This document shows, one piece after another, positions 39,432 to 47,906 of a stretch of 64,000 nt of DNA. The notes under the pieces are model-generated. The model did no database searches. It was not told the DNA's origin and saw only the letters and a list, made by a program, of their open reading frames with translations. A program made the translations under genes and the position numbers. Every line of letters begins with the position of its first letter. Within the stretch, counting starts at the first letter, position 1. This DNA comes from BOG-908 sp963751795 (GTDB lineage: Bacteria; Pseudomonadota; Alphaproteobacteria; Acetobacterales; Acetobacteraceae). The stretch covers positions 1,302,001 to 1,366,000 of the forward strand of contig CAVVVI010000004.1 of NCBI GenBank assembly GCA_963751795.1. The letters run 5' to 3'.

Positions 39432-40802
39432 CTACTCCGCCGCGCGCGCCACCCCTGCCGTGCGCGTCCGCGTGCGCAGCGTCACCCACTCCTCCGCGGA
39501 TGTGGGGTGGATGCCGATGGTGCGGTCGAAATCGGACTTGGTGGCGCCGGCCGTCATCGCCACGCCGATCGCCTGCATCATCTCGGCCGCGTCCTCGCCC
39601 AGCATGTGCGCGCCCAGCACGCGCTGGCTCGCCTGGTCCACCACCAGCTTCATCATCGTGCGCCGCGCACGGCCGCTCATCACATGTCGCATCGGCGTGA
39701 ACTGCGCGATGTAGATGTCCACCGGCCCCTGCTCGGCCGCCTGCTCTTCCGACAGGCCGCACGTGCCGATCGGCGGCATGGAAAACACCGCCGTGGGGAT
39801 CGCCTCAAACGACCAGGTACGCACCTCGCGGCCGAACAGCCGGTCGGCCAGATGATGGCCTTCGGCAATGGCCACCGGTGTCAGGTTCATCTTGTTGGAG
39901 ACGTCGCCGATGGCGAACACGTGCGGCTGGCACGTCGCATTCTGCGCGTCCACGGGCACCGCGCCGTTGGCCGCCAGCGTGATGCCGGCGCGCTCCAGCC
40001 CCAGCCCCTTGGTGTTCGGCACGCGGCCCACCGCGAAGAACACCAGGTCGCTGTCGAAATGCCGGCCGTCGGTCAGATGCAGGCGCTTGCTGCCATCCTC
40101 GCGCAGTTCCAGCCGGTGCAGCATCACGCTGGGATGCAGGCGGATGCCGTTGGTCTCCAGCGTTTCCACCAGCGCGGTACGCAGGTCGTGGTCGAATCCA
40201 CGCAGCGGCATGCGCTGGCGGTAAAGCAGGTCCACCTCGGCGCCGAGGCCGCGGAAGATGCCGGCGAATTCCACGCCGATATAGCCGCCACCCACCAGCG
40301 TGACCCGGCGCGGACATTCCGGCAGGAAGAACGCCTGGTCGGAGACGATGCCGTGCTCGGCGCCCTCGATCTCCGGCCAGCTCGGGTGGCCGCCGACGGC
40401 AATCACGATCCGCTCGGCGGTGATCGTGCGGTCGCCGACCTGCAGCGTGTGCGCATCGATGAAGGTGGCGCGCTCGAACAGCCAGGTGACACCGGAATTC
40501 TCCAGCAGGCGGACATAGATGCCGTTCAGCCGCCGGATCTCGGCATCCTTGGCCGCCATCAACGCCGGCCAATCATGCGTGCCCGGCTGCGTGGTCCAGC
40601 CGAAACCGTGGCTGTCCTCGGCCCAGCCGCGATATTCGGCGGCCTGCACCATCAGCTTCTTTGGCACGCAACCTACGTTGACGCAGGTGCCGCCCCAGTG
40701 GCGCTCCTCGGCGATGGCTACGCGGGCGCCGTGGCCGGCGGCGATGCGGGCGCAGCGTACGCCGCCGGAGCCGCCGCCGATGACGAAAAGGTCGTAGTCC
40801 AT
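39432..40802 (-). CDS. gor: Glutathione-disulfide reductase
   Basis: 456-residue FAD/NADPH disulfide reductase. The FAD motif is VIGGGSGGVRCARIAAGHG; the redox cysteines are in GGTCVNVGCVPKKLM; the NADPH domain begins VTLVGGGYIGVEFAGIFRGLG; the C-terminal catalytic His-Glu pair is in IGIHPTSAEEWVTLR. These identify glutathione reductase rather than lipoamide dehydrogenase. It keeps glutathione reduced in the cytoplasm. The nei-like gene follows after 7 bp. The start ATG 40802 is 60 bp from the aminotransferase gene upstream. Confidence 0.95.
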   Translation of the reverse strand: MDYDLFVIGGGSGGVRCARIAAGHGARVAIAEERHWGGTCVNVGCVPKKLMVQAAEYRGWAEDSHGFGWTTQPGTHDWPALMAAKDAEIRRLNGIYVRLLENSGVTWLFERATFIDAHTLQVGDRTITAERIVIAVGGHPSWPEIEGAEHGIVSDQAFFLPECPRRVTLVGGGYIGVEFAGIFRGLGAEVDLLYRQRMPLRGFDHDLRTALVETLETNGIRLHPSVMLHRLELREDGSKRLHLTDGRHFDSDLVFFAVGRVPNTKGLGLERAGITLAANGAVPVDAQNATCQPHVFAIGDVSNKMNLTPVAIAEGHHLADRLFGREVRTWSFEAIPTAVFSMPPIGTCGLSEEQAAEQGPVDIYIAQFTPMRHVMSGRARRTMMKLVVDQASQRVLGAHMLGEDAAEMMQAIGVAMTAGATKSDFDRTIGIHPTSAEEWVTLRTRTRTAGVARAAE

Positions 40803-40862
40803 GGCGTCGCTATCCTTGAGGCAAGCAGCACCCTGGCAGGGCGCCGATGAATTAGGGGCCGC

Positions 40863-42065
40863 TCAGGTAATGCCGGCCACGAGATCGCCCATCCGGTCGC
40901 AGGCCCGATCGAGGCTCGCCTGGCACGCCGCCGTGCTCAGACGCAGATAGGGGCTGGCGCCGAACGCGCCACCATGCACGGTCGCGACCCCTGCTTCCAT
41001 CAGCAACGCCTCGCAGAACGCCGCATCGTCGGTGATCGCCCGGCCGCCGCGGGTGCGCCCGCCGATTAGCCCGGCGATGCCGGGGAAGGCGTAGAACGCG
41101 CCGCCGGGGCGGTGGCAGGTGACGCCCGGCATGGATTGCAGGCGCGCGACCATGCGCGCGCTGCGCTCGGCATAGGCAGCGCGCATGGTGGCCACCTGAT
41201 CCTGCGGGCCGTCCAGCGCGGCCAATGCGGCAGCCTGCGCTACGCCACACACGCCGCCGGTCGCCTGGCCCTGCACGGTGGCCATGGCCGCGATCAGCCG
41301 GGCCGGGCCGCCGGCGAAGCCCACGCGCCAGCCGGTCATCGCGTAGGTTTTCGATACGCCGGTCAGCGTGAGCACGCGGTGCGCCAGATCGGGGGCCGCG
41401 GCGGCCAGCGTCACGGCCGGCGTGCCGTCATGCACCAGATGCTCGTACATATCGTCGGCCATCACCGACACGTGCGGATGCGCGCGCAGCAGCGCGGCAA
41501 TGGCGGCCAGATGCGGCGCGTTCATCACCGCGCCAGTCGGGTTGTTGGGGTAGTTCAGCACCAGCCATTTGGTGCGCGCGGTGATCGCGCGGTCCAGATC
41601 CGCGGGCTGCGGCAGAAAGCCGTGTGCCGGCGTGCAGGCGACGAACACCGGCTTGGCGCCGGCCGCCTGGGCAATCAGCGGATAGGCGTTCCAGTACGGC
41701 GCCGGCACCACGATCTCGTCGCCCGGGTCCAGCGTCGCCGTCAGCGCGTTGTAGATGATCTGCCGGCCGCCATTGCCCACCAGGATCTCGTCGGCGGCAA
41801 ACCGCAGCCCGGCATCGCGCAGGAACTTGCGCGCTACGGCCTCCTTCAGCGCCGCCGTGCCGGTCAGCGGCGGGTATTTCGTGTCGCCGCGCAGGGCAGC
41901 TTCATGCGCGGCCTGCACCACATGCGGCGGCGTCGGGAAATCCGGCTCGCCGAGGGTGAGCGCGATGATGTCGTGCCCGGCAGCGCGCAAGGCCCGCGCC
42001 CGTTCGGCGGCCGCCATCGTCGCGGCCCGGGGCACGCCGGCCTGCAGCGCCGCCAGGCCGGGCAC
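40863..42065 (-). CDS. Class I PLP aminotransferase, aspartate aminotransferase-like (second copy)
   Basis: 400-residue paralogue of the gene immediately upstream. I chose GTG 42065 (MPGLAALQAGVPRAATMAAA), which starts 21 bp after that gene's stop; ATG 42017 would cut the N-terminal arm. Marks: IALTLGEPDFPTPPHV, VGNGGRQIIYNALTATLDPGDE, NYPNNPTGAV and the PLP lysine in TLTGVSKTYAMTGWRVGFAGG. The NNPTG in place of the upstream copy's CNPTG and other changes suggest a different amino-acid preference. Tandem duplication is the simplest history. Confidence 0.9.
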   Translation of the reverse strand: MPGLAALQAGVPRAATMAAAERARALRAAGHDIIALTLGEPDFPTPPHVVQAAHEAALRGDTKYPPLTGTAALKEAVARKFLRDAGLRFAADEILVGNGGRQIIYNALTATLDPGDEIVVPAPYWNAYPLIAQAAGAKPVFVACTPAHGFLPQPADLDRAITARTKWLVLNYPNNPTGAVMNAPHLAAIAALLRAHPHVSVMADDMYEHLVHDGTPAVTLAAAAPDLAHRVLTLTGVSKTYAMTGWRVGFAGGPARLIAAMATVQGQATGGVCGVAQAAALAALDGPQDQVATMRAAYAERSARMVARLQSMPGVTCHRPGGAFYAFPGIAGLIGGRTRGGRAITDDAAFCEALLMEAGVATVHGGAFGASPYLRLSTAACQASLDRACDRMGDLVAGIT

Positions 42066-42085
42066 GGCGGCGTCGCGCAGCGCGC

Positions 42086-43285
42086 TCAGCGCAGGCCCTG
42101 GCAGAAGGCGGCGATGCGCGCGCAGGCGGTGCGCAGGCTGTCGGTGTCGGTGGCGTAGCTGATGCGGAAATGGCCGGGATACATGAAGGCGCTGCCGTGC
42201 ACGGCAGCCACCCCCTGCTCCTCGAGCAGCGCCGTCACGAAGGCCGCATCGTCGGTGATGCGCGCGCCGCCGGCGCTGGTCTTGCCGATGCAGCCATGCA
42301 GGCCGGGAAACACATAGAACGCGCCCTCCGGCCGATGGCACGACAGGCCGGGGATCGCGTTGAGCGCATCGACCACCAGGTCGCGCCGGGCGCGATACGC
42401 TTCGGCCATCACGGCGATGGAGTCCTGCGGCCCGTCGAGCGCTTCGACGGCGGCAGCCTGGCTGATCGAGGAGGCGCTCGAAGTCGATTGGCTCTGCAGC
42501 TTGTCCATGGCGCGCACCAGGGCGACCGGCGCGCCCGCGTAGCCGATGCGCCAGCCGGTCATCGCATAGGCCTTGCTGCAGCCGTTCATCGTGACCGTGC
42601 GGTCCCGCAGGCGCGGCTCCACCTGCACGATGGTGGCCGGGCGGAAGCTGTCATAGGTCAGCTTGTCGTAGATGTCGTCGGTGAACACCCAGATATCGGG
42701 GTGGCGCAGCAGCACGTCGCAGATCGGCCGCAGCTCCTCGGCGCCGTAGGCGGCACCCGTCGGGTTGCAGGGCGAGTTCAGCATGAACCATTTGGTGCGC
42801 GGCGTGATCGCCGCCTCCAGATCCTCGGCGCGCAGCTTGAAGCCGTTGTTCTGGCCGCAGGGCACGATCACCGGCGTGCCTTCGGCCAGCGCCACGATAT
42901 CGGGGTAGCTGACCCAGCACGGGCTGGGGATGATTGCCTCGTCGCCGGGGTTCAGCGTGGCGACCATGGCGTTGTAGATCACCTGCTTGCCGCCGGTGGA
43001 GACGATGATCTCCTCGGGCGCATAATCGATGCCGCTGTCGCGCTTGAACTTGGCGGCCACCGCGCGGCGCAGTGCCGGCGTGCCGGCCACGTCGGTGTAT
43101 TTCGTATCGCCGGCTGCGATTGCCCGCATCGCGGCCTGCTTGATGTTGTCCGGCGTGTCGAAATCCGGCTCGCCGGCCGAGAGGCTGATCACGTCGCGCC
43201 CCGCCGCCTTCAATGCCCGCGCCTTGGACGAAATGGCGATCGTCTGGCTGGGGCTGATCTTGGTCAGGCGGTCGGCGATGAACAT
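42086..43285 (-). CDS. Aspartate aminotransferase (class I, alphaproteobacterial type)
   Basis: 399 residues from ATG 43285 (MFIADRLTKISPSQTIAISS), which is the typical start of the AatA group that can use aspartate and prephenate. Marks: ISLSAGEPDFDTPDNIKQAA, STGGKQVIYNAMVATLNPGDE, NSPCNPTGA and the PLP lysine in MNGCSKAYAMTGWRIGYAG. It transfers the amino group between aspartate and 2-oxoglutarate. It heads a two-gene unit with its paralogue. It lies 97 bp downstream of the glycine-rich gene, separated from it by a terminator hairpin. Confidence 0.93.
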   Translation of the reverse strand: MFIADRLTKISPSQTIAISSKARALKAAGRDVISLSAGEPDFDTPDNIKQAAMRAIAAGDTKYTDVAGTPALRRAVAAKFKRDSGIDYAPEEIIVSTGGKQVIYNAMVATLNPGDEAIIPSPCWVSYPDIVALAEGTPVIVPCGQNNGFKLRAEDLEAAITPRTKWFMLNSPCNPTGAAYGAEELRPICDVLLRHPDIWVFTDDIYDKLTYDSFRPATIVQVEPRLRDRTVTMNGCSKAYAMTGWRIGYAGAPVALVRAMDKLQSQSTSSASSISQAAAVEALDGPQDSIAVMAEAYRARRDLVVDALNAIPGLSCHRPEGAFYVFPGLHGCIGKTSAGGARITDDAAFVTALLEEQGVAAVHGSAFMYPGHFRISYATDTDSLRTACARIAAFCQGLR

Positions 43286-43339
43286 GGGCGGCCTCGGCAA
43301 CGGAGGCGCGAACCTAAGCGCTGCCAGCCCCGAAAGGAA

Positions 43340-43373
43340 GGCTCGGACGGGCCCAATGTCGCCCGCCCGAGCC
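43340..43373 (-). terminator. Terminator after the glycine-rich protein gene
   Basis: GGCTCGGGCGGGC pairs with GCCCGTCCGAGCC (one mismatch) on the reverse strand around an 8-nt loop, followed by TTCCTTTC. It lies 9 bp after the stop of the glycine-rich gene and isolates it from the aminotransferase pair. Confidence 0.75.
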
Positions 43374-43381
43374 GGATGCCG

Positions 43382-43846
43382 CTACTGCGGTGCGTTGCCG
43401 CTGGTGCTGCCGGTGCTGCTGGACGTGCCACCGGTAGCCCCGGTGCCCATGCCCGAACCCATGCCGCCGGAGCCCATGCTGCCGGCGCCGGACGTGCCGT
43501 GCTGGCCGCCGGTGGTGCCGGGCGAGTTCATGCCGCTGCCCGCGCTGCCGCCGGCCGAACCGGTGCCCATGCCCATGCCGGTGCCGCCGCTGCCGGTGGT
43601 GCTGCCGCCCGTGCCGCCGCTGCTCGACGGGCTGCTGGTGCCGGTGCCCATGCCCGAGCTGCCCGCCCCCATGCCGCCGCTCATGCCGCCGGTGCTGCCA
43701 CCGGCGCCGCTCATGCCGCCCGCGGCACCCGCGCCGGCGCCTGCACCGCCACCCGCGCCACCGCCGCCGGCCGCCTGGGCCAGCGCCGGGCCGGCCGCCA
43801 GGCCCATCACGCAGGCCGCCAGAGCCATGCTCTTCAAAGTGCGCAT
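43382..43846 (-). CDS. Glycine/serine-rich low-complexity exported protein
   Basis: 154 residues. ATG 43846 has GGGAG about 9 nt upstream and gives a clear signal peptide (MRTLKSMALAACVMGLAAGP, cleavage after ALA). The mature part is almost entirely Gly, Ser, Thr, Ala and Met in imperfect repeats such as GSGGMGSGMGTG and GGMGAGSSGMGTGT. No folded domain is evident; no cysteine remains after the signal peptide. It could be a matrix or surface material, or a disordered secreted filler. DNA repeats of CCGCCGGTGCTGCC type make this region prone to slippage. It is divergent from the flagellar operon. Confidence 0.75.
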   Translation of the reverse strand: MRTLKSMALAACVMGLAAGPALAQAAGGGGAGGGAGAGAGAAGGMSGAGGSTGGMSGGMGAGSSGMGTGTSSPSSSGGTGGSTTGSGGTGMGMGTGSAGGSAGSGMNSPGTTGGQHGTSGAGSMGSGGMGSGMGTGATGGTSSSTGSTSGNAPQ

Positions 43847-44025
43847 TACAATATCTCCCTGAAATCGTGCGGCAGCCTGTGCGCCGCCACTACGGAGGCA
43901 ACGCCGTCCCCAGGCACGGTTTCCAGCACGCTGCCGTGTGCCCAAGGCGGCCACCCGGCAGTCCGCGCCCGGCAAAAACTGCCGCCTCGGGGCCACTGCC
44001 CGCTGGCCAGGCAAGGCGCGGCCCG

Positions 44026-44042
44026 CTGGCACGCGGCTTGCG
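44026..44042 (+). promoter_or_regulatory. Sigma-54 (RpoN) promoter of the flgF operon
   Basis: CTGGCACGCGGCTTGCG matches the RpoN consensus TGGCAC-N5-TTGC exactly: GG at 44028-44029, GC at 44040-44041, 10 nt between. The start of transcription would be near 44053, 27 nt before the flgF ATG. Sigma-54 control of middle and late rod and hook genes is known in Caulobacter, where FlbD activates and FliX tunes FlbD. Confidence 0.88.
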
Positions 44043-44079
44043 ATGAGGATCGCGTCGCACCCACCAGCAGGCCAGCCCC

Positions 44080-44820
44080 ATGGACAACGTCACCAACATC
44101 GCGCTCTCCCGACTGGCGGCCCAGCAGCGGGCGATGGATGTGGTGGCCAACAACCTCGCCAACGCATCGACGCCCGGCTACCGCGCCGAGCGTGCGGTGT
44201 TCGCCGATTGGCTGGTGCGCGAGCCGGCCGGCGCCGAGCCGCCGGGCGGGCGCACGCTGGCCTTCACCCAGACCCGTGCCACCTATCGCGACCACACCGA
44301 GGGCGCGCTGACACAGACGGGCAATCCGCTGGATTTGGCATTGTCAGGCGAAGGCTGGTTCACGGTGCAGACCGATGCCGGCACGCGCCTGACGCGCGCC
44401 GGGCGGTTCACCCTGCAGCAGGATGGCACCATCACCGACGAGGCGGGCCATCCGCTGCTCGACGTCAACGCGCGCAAGCTCGCCGTATCGCCGGCCGACA
44501 CCGAGCTGACGGTGCGCGCCGACGGCACGCTGCGCAGCCAGAACGGCGTCATCGGCCAGATCGCCGTCGTGCAGCCGAGCGATCCCAATCGCGTCACTGC
44601 CGAAGGCGGCCGGCTGTTCCGCGCCGACGTGCCGACTGCACCCGTGTCGCGGCCGAAGATCGTGCAGGGCACGGTGGAAGACAGCAACGTGCAGCCGGTG
44701 GCCGAGATCACGCGGATGATCGCTACCGAGCGCGACTTCCAGTTCGTCACCCAGATGGTCGAGGCCGAAGGCCAGCGCCGGCAGGCCGCGATCGACAAGA
44801 TCGCCGCGCCAGCCGGCTGA
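44080..44820 (+). CDS. flgF: Flagellar proximal rod protein FlgF
   Basis: 246-residue rod subunit exported by the flagellar type III system. The N-terminal helix (MDNVTNIALSRLAAQQRAMD) and the rod signature VVANNLANASTPGYRAER, the central GNPLDLALSGEGWFTVQT block and the C-terminal helix (MIATERDFQFVTQMVEAEG) are all present. It forms part of the proximal rod with FlgB and FlgC. First gene after the sigma-54 promoter; the ATG is preceded by CAGCAGG. flgG follows after 34 bp. Confidence 0.96.
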   Translation: MDNVTNIALSRLAAQQRAMDVVANNLANASTPGYRAERAVFADWLVREPAGAEPPGGRTLAFTQTRATYRDHTEGALTQTGNPLDLALSGEGWFTVQTDAGTRLTRAGRFTLQQDGTITDEAGHPLLDVNARKLAVSPADTELTVRADGTLRSQNGVIGQIAVVQPSDPNRVTAEGGRLFRADVPTAPVSRPKIVQGTVEDSNVQPVAEITRMIATERDFQFVTQMVEAEGQRRQAAIDKIAAPAG

Positions 44821-44854
44821 TCGCCGCCCCGTCAGTATATAAGGAGAGAGCAGC

Positions 44855-45640
44855 ATGCGTTCGCTCGACATCGCCGGCACCGGCATGCAGGCGCAGCAGA
44901 CCAACGTGGAGGTGATCTCCAACAACATCGCCAACATGAGCACCACGGGCTTCAAGCGCCGGCGCGCGGAATTCCAGGATCTGATCTATCAGAACCTGCG
45001 CAGCGTCGGCTCCAACAGTTCGGATAACGGCACGGTGGTGCCGTCGGGCGCGCAGATCGGGTTGGGCGTGAAAACCGCCGCCATCTACCGCATCACCGAA
45101 CAGGGCAACCTGCAGCAGACCGGCAACAACCTCGACATGGCCGTTCAGGGCAACGGCTATTTCCAGGTGACGCTGCCTTCCGGCGAGACGGCCTACACGC
45201 GCGACGGCACCTTCGCGCTGGCGCCGGACGGCACGATCGTGACTGCCGACGGCTATCCCGTGGTGCCCTCGATCACCGTGCCCACCAATGCCGTCAGCGT
45301 CAGCGTGAACGCGTCGGGCCAGGTGCAGGCCACGATCAGCGGACAAACAGCGCCGCAGACGCTGGGCCAAATCCAGCTCGCAGCCTTCCCCAACGAGGCC
45401 GGGCTGGATGCGCAGGGCGACAATCTGTTCCTGCAAAGCGGCGCTTCCGGCACGGCGGCAACCGGCGCGCCCGGCACGCCGGGTTTCGGCAGCGTGATGC
45501 AGGGCTACGTGGAAAGCAGCAACGTGAACGTGGTGACCGAGATCACCAGCCTGATCACCGCGCAACGCGCCTACGAGATGAACAGCAAGGTCATCACGTC
45601 GTCCAACGAAATGCTGCAGACGCTTTCCAATCTGAGGTGA
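44855..45640 (+). CDS. flgG: Flagellar distal rod protein FlgG
   Basis: 261-residue distal rod subunit. A strong AAGGAGAG lies about 8 nt before ATG 44855. Family marks: MRSLDIAGTGMQAQQTNVEV, ISNNIANMSTTGFKRRRAEF, QTGNNLDMAVQGNGYFQVTL and the C-terminal ITAQRAYEMNSKVITSSNEM. It spans the peptidoglycan and periplasm inside the P and L rings. Its own strong ribosome binding site fits the roughly fivefold higher copy number of FlgG compared with FlgF. Confidence 0.97.
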   Translation: MRSLDIAGTGMQAQQTNVEVISNNIANMSTTGFKRRRAEFQDLIYQNLRSVGSNSSDNGTVVPSGAQIGLGVKTAAIYRITEQGNLQQTGNNLDMAVQGNGYFQVTLPSGETAYTRDGTFALAPDGTIVTADGYPVVPSITVPTNAVSVSVNASGQVQATISGQTAPQTLGQIQLAAFPNEAGLDAQGDNLFLQSGASGTAATGAPGTPGFGSVMQGYVESSNVNVVTEITSLITAQRAYEMNSKVITSSNEMLQTLSNLR

Positions 45641-45645
45641 TCCCG

Positions 45646-46596
45646 ATGCGCCATTGCCTGCTTCTCGCCGCCGCCCTGCTGGCCGGCGCCACACCGCCTG
45701 CGCACGCCGCCGTGCTGCGGCCGTTCACGCGCACCGATGCAGCCACCGTGCGGCTGGCCGATCTGTTCGACGATCTCGGTGCCACGCCGGATCGCGTGCT
45801 GGGTGCCGCACCCGCACCGGGCGCGCGCATCGTGGTTGCCGCAGCACAGCTGGCCGCCATCGCACGCGACTACAACGTGGATTGGCGGCCGCAGAACGGC
45901 AGCGAGCGCGCAGTGGTGCAACGCGGCGGCGTGGTGCTGGCGCCGGCGCGCGTGGCGGCGGCCTTGCGCGCAGCCTTGCAGGCGCAGGGCGCGCCGGATG
46001 ATTTCGACATCGCCGCGCCGGACACCGCGCCGGTGATCCTGCCGCCGGGAAGTGCCGCCGAACCTGTGGTGAGCGGGCTCAGCTACGATCCGCAGGCCGG
46101 GCATTTCACCGCGCTCGTGTCGGTCGATCTGCCCAACAGCGACAGCGTGCACATCCGCGTCTCCGGGCAGGTGGTTGCCATGGCCACCGCCACGGTGGCC
46201 GGCACACGGCTGGGTGTCGGGCGCACGCTGGCGGCGGGCGATCTGCGCACGACCCGGGTGCGCGCGGCGCTGCTGCACGGCGCGGCACCCGTGGCCCCGC
46301 AGGAGGCGGCGGGGATGCTGGTGCGCCACGAGGTGGCAGCCGGCCAGGTGCTGAGTGCAGCCGACCTGACCCGCCCCGCTCTGGTGCAGCGCGGCGCCCA
46401 GGTGCGCATGGTGCTGGACGCCGACGGGCTGTCGCTCAGCGCGCAGGGCATTGCAGCCGAAGCCGGCGCCCGCGGCGATCGCATCCGGGTGGAAAACCCG
46501 CTCTCCCACATGATCGTGCTTGCCGAGGTGACCGGCAGCGGCCAGGTGCGCGTGGCGCCGCGTCCGGCTGCCATCGCCCTGGTCAGCGCGCCATGA
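45646..46596 (+). CDS. flgA: Flagellar basal body P-ring formation chaperone FlgA
   Basis: 316-residue periplasmic chaperone for P-ring assembly. ATG 45646 follows GAGGTGA by 6 nt (a GTG at 45637 is also in frame). The signal peptide is MRHCLLLAAALLAGATPPAH, cleaved after AHA. The C-terminal two thirds carry the SAF domain (RLGVGRTLAAGDLRTTRVRA) and the beta-rich chaperone part (VRMVLDADGLSLSAQGIAAEA). The long N-terminal extension is usual in alphaproteobacteria. It overlaps flgH by ATGA. Confidence 0.93.
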   Translation: MRHCLLLAAALLAGATPPAHAAVLRPFTRTDAATVRLADLFDDLGATPDRVLGAAPAPGARIVVAAAQLAAIARDYNVDWRPQNGSERAVVQRGGVVLAPARVAAALRAALQAQGAPDDFDIAAPDTAPVILPPGSAAEPVVSGLSYDPQAGHFTALVSVDLPNSDSVHIRVSGQVVAMATATVAGTRLGVGRTLAAGDLRTTRVRAALLHGAAPVAPQEAAGMLVRHEVAAGQVLSAADLTRPALVQRGAQVRMVLDADGLSLSAQGIAAEAGARGDRIRVENPLSHMIVLAEVTGSGQVRVAPRPAAIALVSAP

Positions 46597-47339
46597 GGGC
46601 GCTGGTGGCGCGCGGCCTGCCTTTGGCCGCCCTGCTGGCCCTCTCCGGCTGCAATACGCTCACCCGCCTTTCCGAAATCGGCCGGCCACCAGTGATGACG
46701 GCCACCGCCGACCCCACGGAGGACCCGCGCTGGCGCCCGGTGACGATGCCGATGCCGCGCGCCGAGGTGGCGCCGCGCGAGCCGGCCAGCCTGTGGCGCA
46801 GCGGCAGCCGCGCATTCTTCAAGGACCAGCGCGCCGCCGCCGTGGGCGACATCGTGACGGTTCTCGTCAAGACGGCCGACGCCGCCGACGTGGAGAACGC
46901 CACGGGTGCCACGCGCACCGGCACCGAATCCGAAGGCCTGCCCAATCTGTTCGGCCTGGAAGCGGCGCTGCCGAAGCTGCTGAGCAAGGCGGTGAACGCT
47001 TCCACGCTGGTGAACGCCAGCAGCACCAACTCGAACGTCGGCACCGGAAAGATCAAGCGTAACGAGACGGTGACGCTGCGGCTGGCCGGGGTGATTACTC
47101 AGGTGCTGCCCAACGGCAATCTGGTGGTCGCCGCGCGGCAGGAGATGCGGGTGAACAGCGAGCTGCGCGAGCTGCAGGTGAGCGGCGTGATCCGGCCGCA
47201 GGATATCGCCAGCGACAACACCGTGCCGCACGACCGCATGGCCGAAGCGCGGATTTCCTATGGCGGGCGCGGTCAGCTGACCGATCTGCAGACGCCGCGC
47301 TACGGCCAGCAGGCGCTGGACATCCTGCTGCCGTTCTAG
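46593..47339 (+). CDS. flgH: Flagellar L-ring lipoprotein FlgH
   Basis: 248-residue outer-membrane lipoprotein forming the L ring. ATG 46593 overlaps the flgA stop. The signal ends in the lipobox LALSGC (Cys20 lipidated). Family marks: LWRSGSRAFFKDQRAAAVGDIVTV, NVGTGKIKRNETVTLRLAGVI, VLPNGNLVVAARQEMRVN and the end YGGRGQLTDLQTPRYGQQALDILLPF. Last gene of the flgFGAH operon; convergent with dksA, 23 bp apart. Confidence 0.96.
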   Translation: MRALVARGLPLAALLALSGCNTLTRLSEIGRPPVMTATADPTEDPRWRPVTMPMPRAEVAPREPASLWRSGSRAFFKDQRAAAVGDIVTVLVKTADAADVENATGATRTGTESEGLPNLFGLEAALPKLLSKAVNASTLVNASSTNSNVGTGKIKRNETVTLRLAGVITQVLPNGNLVVAARQEMRVNSELRELQVSGVIRPQDIASDNTVPHDRMAEARISYGGRGQLTDLQTPRYGQQALDILLPF

Positions 47340-47362
47340 CCTGGCTTTGCTGCGGCGATCGC

Positions 47363-47779
47363 CTACTCGTCGCGGTGCACGCGCTCCATGCGCTCGTGGC
47401 GCTCCTGGGCTTCCAGCGACAGCGTGGCGATCGGCCGCGCTTCCAGGCGGCGCAGGCCGATCGGCTCGCCCGTCTCCTCGCAATAGCCGTACTGCCCGCC
47501 TTCGATGCGTTGCAGCGCCTGGTCGATCTTGGAAATCAGCTTGCGGGCCCGGTCACGCGTGCGCAGCTCCAGCGCGCGGTCGGTCTCGACACTGGCGCGG
47601 TCGGTGATGTCGGCTTCCAGGATGCCGCCCTGGCCCAGGCTGGCCAGCGTGTCGTCGGCGTCGCGGTGCAGCTCCGCCCGCCAGCGCAGCAGCTTCTGGC
47701 GGAAATATTCCACCTGCAGCGGGTTCATGAAATCTTCGGTGTCGGATGGCCGGTAGTCGGGTGGCAGCGTGACCATCAT
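47363..47779 (-). CDS. dksA: RNA polymerase-binding transcription factor DksA (zinc-less alphaproteobacterial type)
   Basis: 138 residues from ATG 47779 (MMVTLPPDYRPSDTEDFMNP). DksA binds the RNA polymerase secondary channel and, with ppGpp, adjusts rRNA and stress promoters. The coiled coil runs about 30-105 with the acidic tip near DADDTLASL, then the globular part YGYCEETGEPIGLRRLEARP and SLEAQERHERMERVHRDE. Only one of the four zinc cysteines is kept (YCEET, then no CxxC), which is the normal state in this class. Convergent with flgH; the 127-bp gap to fliX upstream must hold its promoter. Synteny with flgH and fliX matches Caulobacter-type genomes. Confidence 0.93.
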   Translation of the reverse strand: MMVTLPPDYRPSDTEDFMNPLQVEYFRQKLLRWRAELHRDADDTLASLGQGGILEADITDRASVETDRALELRTRDRARKLISKIDQALQRIEGGQYGYCEETGEPIGLRRLEARPIATLSLEAQERHERMERVHRDE

Positions 47780-47906
47780 CTCGGCCGATCCTCGTTTTGG
47801 CGGCTTGCACGGTGCCCGATCGGCAGCCATCCAGGCGTCTGGCGCGGCTTATAGCCAAGCCGCCCCGCCGCGCCAAGCAGGCACTATGGCCGACGCCGCC
47901 CGCGGT

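Noticed and set aside
42170..44311. 713-residue forward frame with Ala/Gly/His repeats
   Set aside because: It crosses the aminotransferase, the glycine-rich gene and the flgF start in the wrong frame; the repeats reflect the glycine-rich gene read backwards.
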